Below, one piece after another: positions 7,676 to 16,050 of a stretch of 38,382 bases of DNA (within the stretch, counting starts at the first letter, position 1; each line of letters opens with the position of its first letter). The notes beneath the pieces were generated by a model. That model saw only the letters and a program-made list of their open reading frames with translations, did not search any database and was not told the origin of the DNA. Origin of the DNA: Flavobacterium sp. (lineage in GTDB: Bacteria > Bacteroidota > Bacteroidia > Flavobacteriales > Flavobacteriaceae); assembly GCA_018883065.1 (NCBI GenBank), contig VEQT01000022.1:1-38382 (forward strand), read 5' to 3'. A program made the position numbers and the translations under genes.

Positions 7676-7709
7676 TTTGAAATGTAAATACCAAATCGTG
7701 CTACCTTTG
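7676..7709 (+). promoter_or_regulatory. Promoter of btuFCD
   Basis: TTTG at 7676-7679, a 22-base spacer, and TACCTTTG at 7702-7709 match the Bacteroidota promoter. The leader to the ATG at 7728 would be only about a dozen bases, so this operon has no room for its own riboswitch. Confidence 0.75.
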
Positions 7710-7727
7710 TCCGCAATTTGAATCAAG

Positions 7728-8864
7728 ATGAAACGAATTTTACTATTTATAACCCTGGTCGGTTTTCTTTTACTTTTGGTAAATTGCCAACAGACTCCAT
7801 CAACCAAACCATCGACAGCTGGTACATCAATTGTGCGTTACGCCACTGGATTATCAATTCAAAAGCAAAAAAACTATACGCTTGTTTCTATAAAAAATCC
7901 GTGGCCCAATTCAACCAAAACCTACACCTATGTTATGGCCAAGCGTCAGGCAGTTGTTCCCGATAGCTTGCGAATGTTTCCCACCATTATTGTGCCAGTA
8001 AAAAAAATAGTAGCTACTTCAACTACGCATTTGCCTTCATTGGATATGTTAAACGAAAGCAATGCATTGGTTGGATTTCCCCATTTAGATTACATTTCAT
8101 CAGAGAAAATTCGCACGCGAATTGGGCAAGGCAAGGTAACCGAGTTAGGCAACAACCATAATCTAAACACCGAAGTAGTACTCAACATTCGCCCAGATGT
8201 AATTATTGGCTATGGCATTGACAACCAAAATACAGGTTTGGATTTTTTAGAAAAATCAGGCTTAGCTGTAGTATTAAATGGCGATTGGAACGAACAATCT
8301 CCTTTGGGTAAAGCGGAATGGATTAAATTATTTGGCGTATTATTTTGCAAAGAAGCCCAAGCCGAACAAATTTTTAATCAAATCGAACGGTCGTATTTAC
8401 ACACGGCAAAATTGGTAAAAAATGTAGCCCATAAGCCTACCGTATTGGCCGGTGCCATGTATCAAGACAGTTGGTACTTGCCAGAGGGAAATAGTTGGGC
8501 TGCTCAATTTATTGCCACTGCGGGAGGCAATTATTTATGGAAAGATTCAAAAGGAAGCGGAAGTTTATCCTTGCCATTTGAATCGGTATATGAAAAAGCG
8601 GCGACTGCCTCATTTTGGATAGGACCAGCCCAATTTAGCAGCTATCAAGAAATGGCAACAAGCAACATACATTACACCAAATTTTCAGCATTTCAGCACA
8701 AAAAAATAGTTACTTTTAGCAGCAAAAAAGGAAAAACTGGAGGCATCATATACTATGAATTGGCGCCCAATCGTCCAGACTTGGTATTACAAGATTTAGT
8801 AAAAATACTACATCCTAGGTTGTTGCCGAATCACAAATTGTATTTTTTTGAGCCCTTACATTAA
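7728..8864 (+). CDS. btuF: Cobalamin ABC transporter, substrate-binding lipoprotein (BtuF-like)
   Basis: The 378-residue lipoprotein has a hydrophobic signal with a lipobox-like LLVNC (Cys20). The periplasmic-binding fold of the TroA/BtuF class follows from about residue 80 (VKKIVATSTTHLPSLDML, then LNTEVVLNIRPDVIIGYG and the second lobe from about 235). It is longer than E. coli BtuF because of an N-terminal portion of about 60 residues (NPWPNSTKTYTYVM) often seen in Bacteroidota homologues. It should capture the corrinoid released by the receptor and hand it to BtuCD. The stop overlaps the next ATG (TAATG). Homologues are often annotated as iron-siderophore binding proteins; the riboswitch next door favours B12. 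Confidence 0.85.
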   Translation: MKRILLFITLVGFLLLLVNCQQTPSTKPSTAGTSIVRYATGLSIQKQKNYTLVSIKNPWPNSTKTYTYVMAKRQAVVPDSLRMFPTIIVPVKKIVATSTTHLPSLDMLNESNALVGFPHLDYISSEKIRTRIGQGKVTELGNNHNLNTEVVLNIRPDVIIGYGIDNQNTGLDFLEKSGLAVVLNGDWNEQSPLGKAEWIKLFGVLFCKEAQAEQIFNQIERSYLHTAKLVKNVAHKPTVLAGAMYQDSWYLPEGNSWAAQFIATAGGNYLWKDSKGSGSLSLPFESVYEKAATASFWIGPAQFSSYQEMATSNIHYTKFSAFQHKKIVTFSSKKGKTGGIIYYELAPNRPDLVLQDLVKILHPRLLPNHKLYFFEPLH

Positions 8865-9886
8865 TGCACCAAAAAACTAAAATCAAGCGTTATTTTCTGC
8901 TACTGAGTGTAGCGGTAGTGGTCTTGTTTATTGCAAATATCTCCTTTGGTTCTGTACAAATTCCGTTTACAGCAGTGCTAAACGCCTTGAGTGGTGGATC
9001 GAATAACAGCACCTGGGACTACATTATTTTGGCCTACCGATTACCCAAAGCCATTACTGCAATTTTTGTTGGCATGGGCTTGTCGGTCAGTGGCTTGTTG
9101 ATGCAAACGTTATTCCGAAATCCCTTGGCTGGACCATATGTACTGGGACTGAGTTCTGGATCGAGTCTTGGTGTAGCCCTTGTGGTAATGGGTGCTGGCG
9201 TATTACCTATAGAATTTGCTGCTTTGGCGCAATCGCCCTACAGCTTAATTTTGGCCTCTTGTATTGGGAGTTTTGCGGTGCTACTAGCGATATTGGCTGT
9301 GGCGCATAAAATTAAAGACACCATGGCGCTGCTAGTAGTTGGTCTTATGTTTGGGAGTTTTAGTAGCGCAATTGTAGCCGTTTTGTCATATTTTAGTTCG
9401 GCTGAGGCACTTCAAAAATTTACCTTTTGGTCCTTGGGAAGTTTAGGAAATTTAACGTGGAATAACATTCTTCTTGTAGGGAGCTGTGTGGCCATAGGAA
9501 TACTGATCAGTATATACACAATCAAGGCATTAGACGCTTTGTTATTGGGTGAAAATTACGCCAAAACGGTAGGTATTCAATTTACGCAAACCAAATACCT
9601 ATTAATAATTGCTACAGCCATTTTGGCCGGAAGTATTACTGCATTTGTAGGGCCAATCGCCTTCATTGGTTTGGCCGTGCCGCATTTGGCCAAGCTGCTT
9701 TTTCAAACCAGTCAACACAAGATTATTTTTATTGCTACACTTTTAATCGGATCAGCTCTATTGCTGCTGTGCGACATTCTTACTCAATTACCAGGCACCT
9801 CCTTTTATTTACCAATTAATGCCATTACTTCGCTAATTGGTGCGCCAATAGTAATCTGGTTACTTGTTAAAAAACAACGTTTCTAA
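8864..9886 (+). CDS. btuC: Cobalamin ABC transporter permease (BtuC/FecCD family)
   Basis: The 340-residue inner-membrane permease has about ten hydrophobic helices. It shows FecCD-family signatures: YRLPKAITAIFVGMGLSVSG at about 56-75, LMQTLFRNPLAGPYVLGLSSG just after, and FVGPIAFIGLAVPHLAK near residue 265. The last two are parts that contact the ATPase. It forms the translocation path with BtuD. Its ATG shares one base with the btuF stop and its stop shares one base with the btuD ATG, so translation of the three genes is probably coupled. Confidence 0.92.
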   Translation: MHQKTKIKRYFLLLSVAVVVLFIANISFGSVQIPFTAVLNALSGGSNNSTWDYIILAYRLPKAITAIFVGMGLSVSGLLMQTLFRNPLAGPYVLGLSSGSSLGVALVVMGAGVLPIEFAALAQSPYSLILASCIGSFAVLLAILAVAHKIKDTMALLVVGLMFGSFSSAIVAVLSYFSSAEALQKFTFWSLGSLGNLTWNNILLVGSCVAIGILISIYTIKALDALLLGENYAKTVGIQFTQTKYLLIIATAILAGSITAFVGPIAFIGLAVPHLAKLLFQTSQHKIIFIATLLIGSALLLLCDILTQLPGTSFYLPINAITSLIGAPIVIWLLVKKQRF

Positions 9887-10668
9887 TGGAAAATAGTTGC
9901 TTACATACCCCTAATTTGACCATTGGATACAGCGAAAAAAACCAATACAATTGCCTGGCTAATACCGGAAATATAACTTTACAAAAAGGCGAACTGATTG
10001 CATTAATAGGTGAAAATGGTGTAGGGAAATCTACCTTTTTGCGCACCTTATGTGGCTTACAAAAACCGGTGAGCGGCACATTTTCAATTCAAAACAAAGA
10101 TATTCAAGCCTATAATAGAAAATCACTGGCACAACAACTGAGCGTTGTCTTGACTGAAAAATTACCTCCCAGCAACCTCAGCGTATGGGAATTGGTGGCT
10201 TTGGGAAGGCAACCCTACACCAATTGGATTGGTCAACTTTCCGCCCTGGATAAACAAGCAATTCAGGATGCAATAACTGCAACAGGATTAACAGCTATTC
10301 AACACCAAAAGCACTTTACTCTAAGCGATGGGCAATTGCAAAAAACACTGATAGCCCGATCATTAGCTCAAGATACTCCACTGATTATATTGGATGAACC
10401 CACTACACATTTGGATTTGGTGCACAAATTAAAACTGTTGAAACTGCTTAAAATTTTATGTGATACACAACAAAAATGCATCTTGTTTTCTACACATGAC
10501 ATAGAACTTGCATTGACGTTGTGCGATCAAATACTCGTAATGACCTCCCAAAAAGTGGTGCAAGGCCGACCAGAAGATTTAATTCAAAACGGGACAATTG
10601 GACAGGTATTTCGGGATGAATCCATTCAATTTGATTCAAACACGAAAACATTTAATTTGGTGTTTTAA
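9886..10668 (+). CDS. btuD: Cobalamin ABC transporter ATP-binding protein (BtuD-like)
   Basis: The 260-residue ABC ATPase has Walker A GENGVGKST (42-50), signature LSDGQ (146-150, Asp in place of the usual first Gly), Walker B LIILDEP (166-172) and the switch His204. At the Q-loop position it has VVLTEK rather than the usual Gln, as in a number of FepC/BtuD-type proteins. It powers import of the corrinoid through BtuC. Its last 17 bases overlap the end of the converging trmL gene, and no terminator lies between them. Confidence 0.9.
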   Translation: MENSCLHTPNLTIGYSEKNQYNCLANTGNITLQKGELIALIGENGVGKSTFLRTLCGLQKPVSGTFSIQNKDIQAYNRKSLAQQLSVVLTEKLPPSNLSVWELVALGRQPYTNWIGQLSALDKQAIQDAITATGLTAIQHQKHFTLSDGQLQKTLIARSLAQDTPLIILDEPTTHLDLVHKLKLLKLLKILCDTQQKCILFSTHDIELALTLCDQILVMTSQKVVQGRPEDLIQNGTIGQVFRDESIQFDSNTKTFNLVF

Positions 10669-11113
10669 GATGCAGTTGTCGTTTGGCTTCGCCGAGCACA
10701 AATGCACAGGCATTGGCCACATTAAAACTGCGCACCAAAGGCGAAATGGGAATTTTGAGGTGCTGCTCAAATTGAGCCAAAACATCAGCGCTTAAGCCCA
10801 CACTTTCTTTGCCAAAAACCAACCAATCCCCATCTTGAAACTGGGCATCCAAATAGGATGTTGTAGCATGCGAACTAAACAAAAAAACGCGTGAAATGTC
10901 AGGAATTTGGGCAACCCATTCGGCTACATTAGCATATTGAACCCAATCCAAATGCACCCAATAATCCAAACCAGATCGTTTCAGGTTTTTATCGGTAATT
11001 TCAAATCCAAAAGGGTGAATTAGATGCAAACGACTTTCAGTACCCACACACAAACGGCCAATGTTTCCGGTATTATTTGGAATTTCAGGTTCAACCAAAA
11101 CTATATTTAGCAT
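10652..11113 (-). CDS. trmL: tRNA (cytidine(34)-2'-O)-methyltransferase
   Basis: This 153-residue SPOUT-class enzyme transfers methyl from AdoMet to the 2'-OH of the wobble base in certain tRNA(Leu) isoacceptors. Family motifs are NTGNIGR (14-20), FGKESVGL near 101, and the knot region IPISPLVRSFNVANA near 121-135. The length matches TrmL/YibK proteins, which lack extra RNA-binding domains. It begins 11 bases after the end of the pseudouridine synthase gene and is probably co-transcribed with it. Confidence 0.92.
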   Translation of the reverse strand: MLNIVLVEPEIPNNTGNIGRLCVGTESRLHLIHPFGFEITDKNLKRSGLDYWVHLDWVQYANVAEWVAQIPDISRVFLFSSHATTSYLDAQFQDGDWLVFGKESVGLSADVLAQFEQHLKIPISPLVRSFNVANACAFVLGEAKRQLHLKTPN

Positions 11114-11124
11114 AACTTCAATTT

Positions 11125-11691
11125 TTACAGATTAAATTCATTTACTTCTATTACTTGAGAGGAAGCCAATTGGTCCAAATAGATAGATCCTATGCGCACC
11201 CGAACCAAGCGCAGAGTAGGAAATCCAACAGCCGAGGTCATTTTGCGTACTTGGCGAAATTTGCCTTCAGTGAGCGTAATCGAAACCCATGATGTAGGGC
11301 CATGTCGATCGTCTCTTATTTTTTTGGCCCGCATTCCAAATTCAGGAACTGTTTCAGGAATATAGACTTTACATGGCTTGGTATGGTATTTCTTTCCTTC
11401 GAATCCAATCTCAACTCCAGCTGCCAATTGCAAAACCGCTTCGGGAGTAATAATACCATCAACTTGTGCATAGTATTGCTTCTCCACCTTGCTGCTACAC
11501 ACCCAGTCACTCACTTTGCCATCAGTGGTAAGCAACAACAATCCTTCAGAGTCCTCGTCCAATCGACCAATTGCCATTGTCCCGGAAGGAAAATGATACA
11601 ATTCACCCAAAAGTTTTTTATGCCGTTTGAGCTGATAAACGAATTGACTCAAATAACCGTAGGGTTTGTGAAGAATAAAATGACGGTGCAT
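11125..11691 (-). CDS. rluE: Pseudouridine synthase, RluE/RsuA type
   Basis: The 188-residue enzyme has the catalytic motif GRLDEDSEGLLLLTTDG with D45 as the nucleophile. RsuA/RluE-family segments KQYYAQVDG and LTEGKFRQVRKMTSAVGFPT follow. There is no N-terminal S4 domain, which fits RluE (23S rRNA U2457) better than RsuA or RluB. The exact target base is inferred from size and architecture. It is probably in one transcript with trmL. Confidence 0.85.
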   Translation of the reverse strand: MHRHFILHKPYGYLSQFVYQLKRHKKLLGELYHFPSGTMAIGRLDEDSEGLLLLTTDGKVSDWVCSSKVEKQYYAQVDGIITPEAVLQLAAGVEIGFEGKKYHTKPCKVYIPETVPEFGMRAKKIRDDRHGPTSWVSITLTEGKFRQVRKMTSAVGFPTLRLVRVRIGSIYLDQLASSQVIEVNEFNL

Positions 11692-11709
11692 CCAACTAAA
11701 TTAGGATGG

Positions 11710-11717
11710 CAAAACTA
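11710..11717 (-). promoter_or_regulatory. Putative -7 box for rluE-trmL
   Basis: The minus strand reads TAGTTTTG, an exact TAnnTTTG match, 18 bases before the rluE ATG at 11691. No TTG is visible at the -33 spacing. Confidence 0.5.
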
Positions 11718-11836
11718 CACTATTTGCCTTGTTTGGAGGTAAATTAATACAATAAAATGTTGAAAACTAGTGAAAAACGGAGCTAAAAGAACAGTTCAAT
11801 TTGGCTACATTTACCACTCATCAAAACCATACCACC

Positions 11837-13165
11837 ATGATTAGTACAGCCAGTCTTATTGTCGTTTTTATTGTTGCCCTTTTTTTGGGTTTTTATTTTG
11901 GGAAAATGCTGTATGCTTCCCGGGGAATTTCAGATAAAATTTCACTCGAATCACAAGTTAAATTATTGCAGTCAGTTCAAGCAGAATCAAAAGATCAATT
12001 GCAACGTTTACAAACTGAAAAAGAGACCATACGATCAGAGAGAGAACGTCTAGCTATGGCCTTGTCTCGCAAAGAAAGTGATTTCGATCATTTACAAATA
12101 CGTCAACAAGAACAAAAGCAAGAAATTGCCGATTTACAAGCCAAATTCACCAAAGAATTTGAAAATTTAGCGAATCGAATATTTGATGAAAAATCAACCA
12201 AATTTACCACACAAAACAAAGTTAATTTAGATCAATTGCTCAATCCCTTGCAAGAGAAAATTTTGCATTTTGAAAAAAAAGTAGAAGATTCCCACAAAGA
12301 AAGTTTGCTCAACAATGTGAGTTTACGCCAAGAAATCATTAACCTCACTAGCTTAAATGAAAAAATGAGTCAAGAAACTGTCAACTTGACCAAAGCGCTA
12401 AAAGGCGACAGTAAAATGCAAGGAAATTGGGGAGAATTGGTTTTGGAGCGCGTACTCGAAAAATCGGGTTTAGAAAAAGACCGCGAATATTTCGTTCAAC
12501 AAGCACATACCGATCCAAATGGCAATCGTGTATTTCCCGATGTGGTTATCCAATTGCCCGATGGCAAAAAGATGATTGTCGATTCAAAGGTTTCGCTCAC
12601 AGCATATGAAAAATACACCAACGAAGAAGATGCTATTCTGAAAGCAAATTATTTAAAAGATCACGTCAATTCCATTCGCCGCCACGTGGAGCAGTTGGGC
12701 GATAAAAATTACCACGATTTATACCAAATAGAAAGCCCCGATTTTGTTTTGTTGTTTGTTCCCATAGAACCAGCATTTGCGTCTGCTTTACAAGAAGACA
12801 CCACTTTGTATAACAAGGCTTTTGAAAAGAATATTGTAATTGTAACACCATCTACGCTATTGGCTACACTTCGCACCATTGACAGCATGTGGACCAATCA
12901 AAAACAACAAGAAAACGCCTTTGAGATAGCCCGTCAAGCAGGAGCATTGTATGACAAATTTGAAGGATTTGTAAACGATTTAATTCGCATTGGTAAAAAA
13001 ATTGACGAAAGTAAATCCGAGTATGATGGGGCCATGAATAAACTAAAAGAAGGCAAAGGAAACCTGATTACCAGTGTAGAAAAATTAAAAAAAATGGGCG
13101 CAAAAGCCAAAAAATCATTGCCCGAACAACTGCTAAAAGACTCCGACCAAACTCCGGAAGAATAA
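11837..13165 (+). CDS. rmuC: DNA recombination protein RmuC
   Basis: The 442-residue protein has an N-terminal membrane helix (about residues 4-24) and a coiled coil (about 28-105, rich in Gln, Glu and Lys). The RmuC nuclease-like domain follows: MQGNWGELVLERVLEKSGL, FPDVVIQLPDGKKMIVDSK, DFVLLFVPIEPAF and IVTPSTLLATLRTI. RmuC proteins limit inverted-repeat-driven rearrangements and have been linked to defence against some foreign DNA; the mechanism is only partly known. The frame is open from a TTG at 11801, but the ATG at 11837 places the membrane helix at the N-terminus, and TACATTTA at 11806-11813 may be its -7 box. Confidence 0.9.
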   Translation: MISTASLIVVFIVALFLGFYFGKMLYASRGISDKISLESQVKLLQSVQAESKDQLQRLQTEKETIRSERERLAMALSRKESDFDHLQIRQQEQKQEIADLQAKFTKEFENLANRIFDEKSTKFTTQNKVNLDQLLNPLQEKILHFEKKVEDSHKESLLNNVSLRQEIINLTSLNEKMSQETVNLTKALKGDSKMQGNWGELVLERVLEKSGLEKDREYFVQQAHTDPNGNRVFPDVVIQLPDGKKMIVDSKVSLTAYEKYTNEEDAILKANYLKDHVNSIRRHVEQLGDKNYHDLYQIESPDFVLLFVPIEPAFASALQEDTTLYNKAFEKNIVIVTPSTLLATLRTIDSMWTNQKQQENAFEIARQAGALYDKFEGFVNDLIRIGKKIDESKSEYDGAMNKLKEGKGNLITSVEKLKKMGAKAKKSLPEQLLKDSDQTPEE

Positions 13166-13209
13166 TGTACATTTCTTTCCTGTTTTAGTCTATCACATCG
13201 TTTTTTTAT

Positions 13210-13217
13210 TATTTTTG
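13210..13217 (+). promoter_or_regulatory. Putative -7 box for the diheme lipoprotein gene
   Basis: TATTTTTG matches TAnnTTTG and ends 17 bases before the ATG at 13235. There is no clear -33 TTG. Confidence 0.5.
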
Positions 13218-13234
13218 ACAACTTAGTTTTTAAT

Positions 13235-14362
13235 ATGTTACGAAAAATTGCTTTGCTAGTTTCAATGGTGTTTTTGGTTTACGCCTGTAGCCAAGAAGAA
13301 TCAGACTATCAAGATATTGAAGGATCAAAAAATGGTGGCACAGTTTCGGCTCCCGTTCAGTTTGATTTCAGTCAAGTGCCTTTACCTAAACTATCGGACT
13401 ATCATTTTTTTGTTGGACCATTACGAAATCAATCTCCAGCCTACAAAGTACTGCCTTATGAACCCGCAAGCTCTCTTTTCTCAGACTATGCCCACAAGAA
13501 ACGGTTTGTTTGGATGCCCAAAAACACAAAAGCCAGCTACAATGGCGACGATAATGTGTTCGAATTTCCAGTTGGCGCAGTACTGATTAAAACGTTTTAC
13601 TACGACAATGTGTTGCCTTCAAATAACACAAAAATTATTGAAACGCGTTTATTGATTAACAAAAATGATGGCTGGCATTTGTATGATTACATTTGGAACG
13701 AAGAGCAAACAGAAGCATTTTTAGATGTAGATGGAAATGGTGTTTTTGTTCCTATTTCTTGGTCTGAAAACGGAGTTACCAAAAGTACCACCTACAAAAT
13801 ACCGTCGCAAACCGAATGCATTACTTGCCATAAAATAAACATCAATCAGAGTGCAAACGGTGAGAAAAAAACACCCATTGGGCCAAAGCCACAAAATTTA
13901 AATACCAATTACACCTATGGTAGATTTACACGTAACCAGCTTACTCAGTGGAAAATAATGGGATACATTAACAATACTTTACCTGCCGTAAGCTCCATTT
14001 ACTCCACTGTTGATTGGAAAGACACAAGTAAACCAATTGGATTACGCGCTCGATCGTATTTGGATATCAATTGTGCCCATTGTCATCGAGTAGGTGGTCA
14101 TTGTGATTATGTTCCCCAACGATTTAATTTCAGCAACACCGATGCCTACACATTAGGTGTTTGTTTGCCTCCACTCTTTCAAGTACCCGATAACCCTTAC
14201 GTTATTCACGCCGGGGATGCCGATCATTCTGAACTCATATACCGAATAAACACAACCGAAGGCTCTGAGATGATGCCTATAATAGGCCGAACACTCATTC
14301 ATGACGAAGGAGTTCAACTCGTAAAAGATTGGATCAACAGCATGAATACAACTTGTCCATAA
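13235..14362 (+). CDS. Diheme c-type cytochrome-like lipoprotein (HNE_0200/SO2930 type)
   Basis: The 375-residue lipoprotein has its lipid cysteine at residue 18 (FLVYAC). Two CxxCH haem-attachment motifs are present, CITCH (195-199) and CAHCH (280-284). Order and surroundings (ETRLLI, YKIPSQTECITCHK, LDINCAHCHRVGG, MMPIIGR near the end) resemble the conserved HNE_0200 family, also called SO2930-type diheme cytochromes. It probably faces the periplasm or surface and moves electrons; partner and substrate are unknown. The additional Cys290 and Cys315 may form a disulphide. The next gene (FG-GAP/ASPIC) starts 26 bases after the stop on the same strand, suggesting joint expression. Confidence 0.82.
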   Translation: MLRKIALLVSMVFLVYACSQEESDYQDIEGSKNGGTVSAPVQFDFSQVPLPKLSDYHFFVGPLRNQSPAYKVLPYEPASSLFSDYAHKKRFVWMPKNTKASYNGDDNVFEFPVGAVLIKTFYYDNVLPSNNTKIIETRLLINKNDGWHLYDYIWNEEQTEAFLDVDGNGVFVPISWSENGVTKSTTYKIPSQTECITCHKININQSANGEKKTPIGPKPQNLNTNYTYGRFTRNQLTQWKIMGYINNTLPAVSSIYSTVDWKDTSKPIGLRARSYLDINCAHCHRVGGHCDYVPQRFNFSNTDAYTLGVCLPPLFQVPDNPYVIHAGDADHSELIYRINTTEGSEMMPIIGRTLIHDEGVQLVKDWINSMNTTCP

Positions 14363-14388
14363 CACCCAACCATAACCAATTACTCATT

Positions 14389-15999
14389 ATGAAAAAACTG
14401 TACATTATTTGCTCTTTACTTGGTAGCTCAACTCTATTATTGGCCCAAGGAATTACGTTCACACCATTTACATTTGGTGGAACATCAAACATTTGTTGTG
14501 TAGCCGACATGAACCACGACTTCTTAGATGACGTGGTAACTGTATCATCAACAACCGTACGTGTGTTTACACAAAAAACCGATGGCACATTCGACACGGC
14601 AGTTATTCCACTAAGTGGCCCTGTAAGCATTGCCGATTGGAGTATTGCTGCTGCTGATTATGATCGTAACGGATACAGCGACATCGTTCTTGGAAACGGT
14701 AGCCGAGTAACGATTTTAAAAGCTAGTGACGACGGGACAACCTATAGTGTTGTTTACTATCCACAAAATATCTTTACCCAACGCACCAATTTTGTTGACA
14801 TGAATAATGATGGTCATTTGGACTTATGGGCATGTCATGATGTGAATCAAAATCATCCATACCGAAATGATGGAAATGGAAATTTGGTTTTTGATTACTC
14901 TTTATTCCCTACAAGTAACGAAGGAGGAAATTATGCCACAATTTGGACTGACTACGATAATGATGGTGATGTAGATATGTATGAAGCCAAATGTCGTGGT
15001 GGAGCCCCAGTTGGAGATGCAAGAAGAATTAATCTTTTGTACCAAAATGACGGAACTGGAACCTATACCGATGTAGCACCTTTAGCCGGTGTAAATGATG
15101 GCGCACAATCGTGGTCGACTGCAGCTGAAGATTTTGATAACGATGGCGATATCGACTTTTTACTTTCTAATATTTCTGATCAAAACCGCATGTACCGAAA
15201 TAACGGCGACGGAACTTTTACCGACATCTATAATTCAACTGGAATTGATCCCCAGGTGGGATCGTGGGAATTACAAGCCGCTGATTTTAACAACGATGGT
15301 TTTGTAGATTTTTTATGGCAAAACGCAAAAGAATTGTACATGAACAATGGAGACATGACCTTTACTGGTTACGATTTACCATTTAGTGAAGGAGCAATTG
15401 GAGATTTGAACAACGATGGGTTTTTAGATGTTCAAATGGGCTCAAAAATATACTTCAACAGTGGAAACCCAAACAAATGGTTGAAAGTACAACTGCAAGG
15501 GGTACAAAGTAATATACATGGAATTGCTGCTCGTGTAGAAATTTATGGTTCTTGGGGAAAACAAATCCGTGAAATAAGAAGCGGACAAGGGTTTAGCCAC
15601 ATGAGTACCATGAACGCTCATTTTGGAATTGGAACTGCCAGCGGAATTGACAAAGTAATTGTGCGATGGCCTTCGGGTGTGGTTGACGAAATATTGAACG
15701 TATCGAGTAACCAATCGTTAACCGTTCAAGAAGGAGCTTTCCCTTTAAGCACAAACAACCCAACTGCATCAATCTTGCGTTTGGCTCCGAATCCTGCTAA
15801 AGAGATGGTATATGTAAGTGCTAAAACAGGGATTGAGTTAAGTGCTTATCAGATTGTTGATTTAAGCGGTAGAAACATCGCAAACGGTGAACTAGTTAAC
15901 CAGATGATTTCAGTTAGTGCATTATCAAATGGCACCTACTTTATTCAATTTACAGACAAACAAGGAAACCACTATACGGAGAAGTTTATCAAAAACTAA
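14389..15999 (+). CDS. FG-GAP/VCBS repeat protein with ASPIC/UnbV domain and T9SS sorting domain
   Basis: The 536-residue secreted protein begins with a signal peptide (MKKLYIICSLLGSSTLLLAQ). Residues about 25-370 are FG-GAP-type beta-propeller repeats with Asp-rich calcium loops (DYDNDGDVDMY, DFDNDGDIDFL, DFNNDGFVDFL, DLNNDGFLDV). An ASPIC/UnbV domain follows at about 375-470 (RSGQGFSHMSTMNAHFGIG, VRWPSGVVDEI). A T9SS type A sorting domain ends the protein (LAPNPAKEMVYV, AGTYFIQF-like LSNGTYFIQF, KFIKN). It probably sits on or leaves the cell surface, binding ligands through the propeller. The frame extends upstream into the cytochrome gene, but the ATG at 14389 begins the signal peptide. 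Confidence 0.88.
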   Translation: MKKLYIICSLLGSSTLLLAQGITFTPFTFGGTSNICCVADMNHDFLDDVVTVSSTTVRVFTQKTDGTFDTAVIPLSGPVSIADWSIAAADYDRNGYSDIVLGNGSRVTILKASDDGTTYSVVYYPQNIFTQRTNFVDMNNDGHLDLWACHDVNQNHPYRNDGNGNLVFDYSLFPTSNEGGNYATIWTDYDNDGDVDMYEAKCRGGAPVGDARRINLLYQNDGTGTYTDVAPLAGVNDGAQSWSTAAEDFDNDGDIDFLLSNISDQNRMYRNNGDGTFTDIYNSTGIDPQVGSWELQAADFNNDGFVDFLWQNAKELYMNNGDMTFTGYDLPFSEGAIGDLNNDGFLDVQMGSKIYFNSGNPNKWLKVQLQGVQSNIHGIAARVEIYGSWGKQIREIRSGQGFSHMSTMNAHFGIGTASGIDKVIVRWPSGVVDEILNVSSNQSLTVQEGAFPLSTNNPTASILRLAPNPAKEMVYVSAKTGIELSAYQIVDLSGRNIANGELVNQMISVSALSNGTYFIQFTDKQGNHYTEKFIKN

Positions 16000-16016
16000 T
16001 CGCTATTCCCTTAAAT

Positions 16017-16050
16017 AAAAAAAGGACTGTTTTGCAACAGTCCTTTTTTT
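16017..16050. terminator. Strong bidirectional terminator
   Basis: AAAGGACTGTT (16021-16031) pairs perfectly with AACAGTCCTTT (16036-16046) around the four-base loop TTGC, with A runs before and T runs after. It separates the converging FG-GAP and CotH genes and reaches the stop codon of the latter. Confidence 0.95.

Noticed and set aside
11302..11742. Open frame of 146 codons on the plus strand across rluE
   Set aside because: It is antisense to the conserved GRLDEDSEG region and has no recognisable feature.
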